Positions 60,901 through 64,000 of a stretch of DNA of 64,000 bases are shown here, piece by piece. Within the stretch, counting starts at the first letter, position 1. Each line of letters begins with the position of its first letter. The DNA is from Hevea brasiliensis (taxonomy: Eukaryota; Streptophyta; Magnoliopsida; Malpighiales; Euphorbiaceae): positions 51,364,725 through 51,428,724 of the forward strand of contig NC_079510.1 of assembly GCF_030052815.1 (NCBI RefSeq). The letters run 5' to 3'. Under the pieces are notes generated by a model. It did not search any database, had not been told where the DNA came from, and worked only from the letters and a program-made list of their open reading frames with translations. The translations under genes and the position numbers were made by a program.

Positions 60901-61735
60901 CATGACAAGCTCAAAACCAGCGAGGCACCTAACAATCCCCAACCCGTTATGTAAATAGCAACCCAACTTAGCAAGAGATGCACCACTAGCGTTCCTGCTG
61001 AAATGTATGCGCTAGGGAACACAATGCTCTGAGCCTGTAAGAACTTTTGTATTGGAAAATTGGCAGCATATGCAAATATCTGTGGCACAAGACCATAGAC
61101 GAAATGTGCAGCTTCTGATGCAATTTCTTTTGATTCACCAAGAGCCAGCAAGATTTGCTTGGAGAAGATGTATATGAGAGTGACTGGTATCCCAGTTGCA
61201 GTGAGAAGAACCGTTGATCTCTGTAGATAAACTCCGAGCATCTCATACTTGTGTGCCCCATAGGCTTGGCCACATAGTGTCTCCACTGCACTCCCCATTC
61301 CTAGCTGCAACGATATATAAATTATATATATTAATTATTTGTTAAAAACTTTGATACAAAACAATTAGTTAACTATATTATTCTAGTTACCATAAGACCA
61401 TAGGCGAAAACTTGGATTCCAGTGTTGCCAAGAGAGGCCGCAGCAAGCTGAAGATTGCCAAGATGTCCGCAGAAGATCTGCGTAGACATGGAAACTACAT
61501 TATTGAGCAAGTAAACCACAATAGCAGGCCCTGCTAGAAGAAATAGTGCTTTGAGCTCAAGGAAGACTGCTCTTTGGAGACGCTGAAAGTATGTAAATTC
61601 AGTGTTTGATAATATTTCTTCAAGTTCAGAGCTCACTGGCAGTGGCTGCAACGAGGATTGTTTGCGAAGTAACATGGATTGATCTACCTCACTTTGGGTG
61701 GAGGCGGACTGTATTGAACTTTCATTATCGGCCAT
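57980..61735 (-). CDS. MATE efflux transporter, DTX/DETOXIFICATION (DTX36-40 group), copy B
   Basis: Tandem paralogue of the gene at 51011-54343. Seven minus-strand exons, 61735-61391, 61304-60673, 60087-60031, 59936-59698, 58615-58497, 58301-58215 and 58060-57980, give 519 aa. The five internal exons have exactly the paralogue's lengths (632, 57, 239, 119, 87). Motifs: [50 protein letters not shown] and [18 protein letters not shown] chose the ATG at 61735 because its context (atcATGGCC) is strong. An in-frame ATG at 61789 would add 18 residues and is also downstream of a tataaat box at about 61860. Intron 4 (58616-59697) carries a broken duplicate of the exon 5 junction and a MITE. The substrate is unknown. 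Confidence 0.93.
58589..58668 (-). repeat. Parent segment of the duplicated exon 5 junction (MATE B)
   Basis: tgccatccacacccaacagc...agatagagagag spans the start of exon 5 and its acceptor. It is repeated, split, at 58730-58752 plus 59269-59329. Confidence 0.75.
58753..59268. mobile_element. hAT-like MITE inside a duplicated exon 5 fragment
   Basis: Begins taggggtgaacattcagtt and ends gaaatctgctcaacctta, giving imperfect terminal inverted repeats. The flanks tcaatagc and ccaacggc both correspond to ccaacagc of the uninterrupted parent copy, which fits an aged 8-bp target duplication of the hAT type. Interior is rich in ttcggtt/aaccgaa-like sequence. Relative of 30751-31266. Non-coding. Confidence 0.7.
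60001..60023. repeat. (A)n run beside a MATE B exon 3 donor
   Basis: Twenty-three A in a row seven bases from the donor of exon 3 (60031). Confidence 0.9.
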
Positions 61736-63496
61736 GATCTCTCTATTGCTCACTCTGTGTAGGATTTGTATTGGGATGAAAGCTTGCATGTAGAAAGAAA
61801 GTCACAGGAATCACTTCATAACAAATAATTCCACGGTCGAAAACTCTCTTCTAGTCCTGATTTATAAGACTCTAACTGGTGTTGTTATTTGGATGAAATT
61901 GTCCTCCACATAATGTTATAATCCAACTCAGTGGCAAATTACCCATATATTTTTATGAAAAATAAAATTATTAATATATATAAATACATATTAAATTTTA
62001 TTTTGACCCTCCTAAAAATAATTACAGGCTCCAACTCAGACTAGCTTAATAGTTTGTTGTACTATATTTACTCCATGTATAAGACGGTAGAGCTTGAATT
62101 TTATTTTTGGAGTCCCAAGATTAAGAATCTAATCAAATACATTTTATTTATTTATTTAAATTTAATTGAAAATCGAATTTAAAATTTTTTAAGACTAATT
62201 AGAGAATAAATAGCTAATAAGAGTTCATTAAAAATATTTTAATGTATAATAATTATTAGTATATAATATGTTAGCTCCCTCCTTAAGTTTTCTTGGATTG
62301 CGAGTTTACAATAATGCAATTTGATGACTGAAATTGATTTTTTTTTTAATTAAATTTATTGGTGAATGAAAAGGAAAACCAAATTGAAATCATTTGAGTT
62401 AAGTTTAATTTTAACTCTGTTTCTTTCCTTACTATTCTCCACATTACTGGATTGAGAAAGATGCAAGTGGGTCGGGGAATAGTTACAATGGCATAGAGCT
62501 GCTGGAGTCTAAAATGCAGATGTTTTTGAAGCTTCTGTTAGGAATTGAAGAACAGTCTGCAGACTCTGATTTTGCTATAGATCTATTTTTATTTCAACGT
62601 TATCCTGGAGCCCCTAGCTTCTTTTAGAAGCTTGTTCTCGTATTGGTGATGTCATTCAATCTTTTTTGCTGATGGTTCCTTGTATGTACATGCCTGTGGT
62701 TGATTAGATGTAGTACAAGTGATGTGGAAGTGGGAATACTAAGCTTATCAGAAAAAAGTTCATAATTAACAAATGAAGAAAGAATAAAATCTCATAGCTT
62801 CTTTTGGTTTAATTAAATATTTTAATTTGAAAGACATAATAAACCAATGGGTGAAAGAAATGGGTGAAAGAGATGTCCAACAACTAGTCTATACAGAGAA
62901 TGTTTGGTTGTGTTATAGAGTTAGCTAGAATAATGGCTTAGATTATCCTATAAAGATGTAGACTAGCATCACACTAAAAGAAGCTGCTACAATTTTTTTT
63001 TTTTTTAAATGTTGAAAGATTTCATCTATATAATCAAAGTATAGATAAAATAAAACCCATAAAATGAAGAATATTAACTCACTTAAACATCTATTCTTAA
63101 CTCACTTAAACATCTATACTCCTCAACAAAACTGAAAAGAAAAAAAAAAAAAACCCTTTATAAGGATTTGAAAACAAAAACACAAATTTTTTATATCAAC
63201 TTTTATATATACAGTTGTCGAGTGAGAATTAAATTATTTTTCAAACAAGTCAGTTCCAAGATTCTTTATTATAGGCAAACTAGTGATATTATATATAAAA
63301 AAAAAAAGGTTCCTATAGCACATTGCACATACATATGTTTTAGTTTTTCATTTAAGAAATTTGTCCTATTATGCGATAGCTTAACTTATTTTGAAAAGAA
63401 AAATGAAAAGCTATTGCTTTTGGGTATCCCAATCATCAAGTAATTGATCATAAAGTAGACATTACGAAAGTAGGATTCAACAAGTTACAAGCATAC

Positions 63497-63500
<4 letters not shown>
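61736..63500. other. MATE B upstream region and spacer
   Basis: A tataaat (minus strand) near 61860 may be the MATE B TATA box. Otherwise AT-rich, except for the coding-like stretch at 62433-62627. Confidence 0.5.
62433..62627 (+). other. Coding-like fragment, possible orphan last exon
   Basis: A 64-codon open stretch in a less AT-rich island reads ...PHYWIEKDASGSGNSYNG, then LESKMQMFLKLLLGIEEQ and ends GAPSFF before a TAG at 62625. There is no ATG near its start and a pyrimidine-rich tract precedes it. The protein is not recognised. It could be a relic exon of a gene lost from this site, or chance. Confidence 0.3.

Positions 63501-63552
<52 letters not shown>
63501..63552. repeat. (TA)n microsatellite
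   Basis: About 26 TA/AT dinucleotides followed by a T run. Confidence 0.95.
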
Positions 63553-63559
<7 letters not shown>

Positions 63560-63566
<7 letters not shown>

Positions 63567-64000
63567 AATTTACAAATTTAATTTTCATTTCTGAAGATTT
63601 TCCTTTCTTGTGCATTTTGTTTATTTATTTAGTTATTTATATATTGTTCAAGATCTAGGTTATTGCTTCTTTCCTGTTAGCTCATCCCCCTTTCGATCCC
63701 GGTGCGTCCTTGGTATCAGAGCCTGGGGGGGAAAAGGTTCTATTTAAGGTTCGGATTCACATTTAAACATTTTTTAGAGGTTGGTAAGATGATCTTAAGG
63801 TGATAAGACAGCTTCTTTAGAGGTGTAAACAGGCCTGGGTTGTAAGTCCCGTGTTTAGCCGAGAGGGCGTGTTTAGGGCAGTGATTCCTGGTGCGATTAC
63901 CTCACTTAACTTAAAAGATCAACCTAGAAAAATTCTTTAAGTATGAATCCAATTTTCTCAGAGGATGCTTTCTTCTTCAAACTCTTCTACCTCATCCTCC
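63560..64000 (+). mobile_element. Start of a reverse-transcribing element, cut by the window edge
   Basis: The PBS at 63711 is followed by about 220 bases of leader-like, less AT-rich sequence, and then by frames that open near 63945-63965 and run off the window. There is no sign of the tg...ca LTR end usually seen within a few bases upstream of a PBS: the sequence before it reads ggtgcgtcct. That fits either an unusual LTR element or an integrated caulimovirid sequence, which has a Met-tRNA site but no LTR. Too little is present to decide. Confidence 0.35.
63711..63723 (+). other. tRNA-Met primer-binding-type site
   Basis: tggtatcagagcc, a perfect match to the initiator tRNA-Met PBS used by plant LTR retrotransposons and pararetroviruses. 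Confidence 0.6.

Noticed and set aside
1..64000. tRNA, rRNA and CRISPR arrays
   Set aside because: No tRNA cloverleaf-type box pairs were noticed outside the PBS matches, and no rRNA or direct-repeat/spacer array was seen. A tRNAscan run would be decisive for tRNAs.

Overview
The window is nuclear DNA of a eudicot plant. The genes have GT-AG introns, the spacers are very AT-rich, and there are plant-type LTR retrotransposons and plant-only gene families (class V small heat-shock protein, RBP45/47, plastid SufB, DTX/MATE carriers). No bacterial, organellar or CRISPR feature was seen. From memory, the gene set resembles two related Arabidopsis neighbourhoods: ASPM-like, HSP15.4, AT-hook and MATE genes on chromosome 4 near At4g21820-At4g21910, and RBP45A plus an AT-hook gene near At5g54900-At5g54930. 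The species cannot be fixed from this alone.

Layout. 1-4256 (+): 3' half of an ASPM-like IQ-motif and armadillo gene, entering from the left edge. 5960-6505 (-): HSP15.4-type small heat-shock protein. 8340-10238 (-): intronless MYND-finger protein with a decayed tandem copy of its own 3' end behind it. 10975-15073 (+): RBP45/47 RNA-binding protein, divergent from the MYND gene. 20865-22328 (+): AT-hook protein with a probable 4-kb intron in its 5' UTR. 24050-27502 (+): plastid SufB. 28966-30610 (+): non-coding TRIM-like LTR element. 32307-32654 (+): small basic protein of unknown role. 33160-61735 (-): a MATE transporter array with two intact genes (51011-54343 and 57980-61735) and two broken relics (about 33160-33563 and 56190-56640).

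The MATE array is split by a decayed Ty3/gypsy element (33960-50592) with 2.6-kb LTRs and a perfect 5-bp target duplication. Its pol gene is interrupted by a solo LTR (36866-43242), which is itself interrupted by a second solo LTR of a related family (38876-41761). Each level has its own perfect 5-bp duplication, so the order of insertion can be read directly. The right edge (63501-64000) has a TA microsatellite followed by a tRNA-Met primer-binding-type site, probably the start of another reverse-transcribing element.

The host genes are ordinary housekeeping and stress functions: RNA binding, Fe-S cluster assembly, chaperone and transport. The unusual content is the record of duplication and transposition: nested solo LTRs, a hAT-like MITE inside a duplicated exon-intron junction, a tandem duplication reaching into a splice acceptor, and an internal repeat in the AT-hook protein. 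I did not find a clearly new biological system. Exon borders were read by eye from splice signals and reading-frame continuity, and homologies come from recognised motifs, not database searches.
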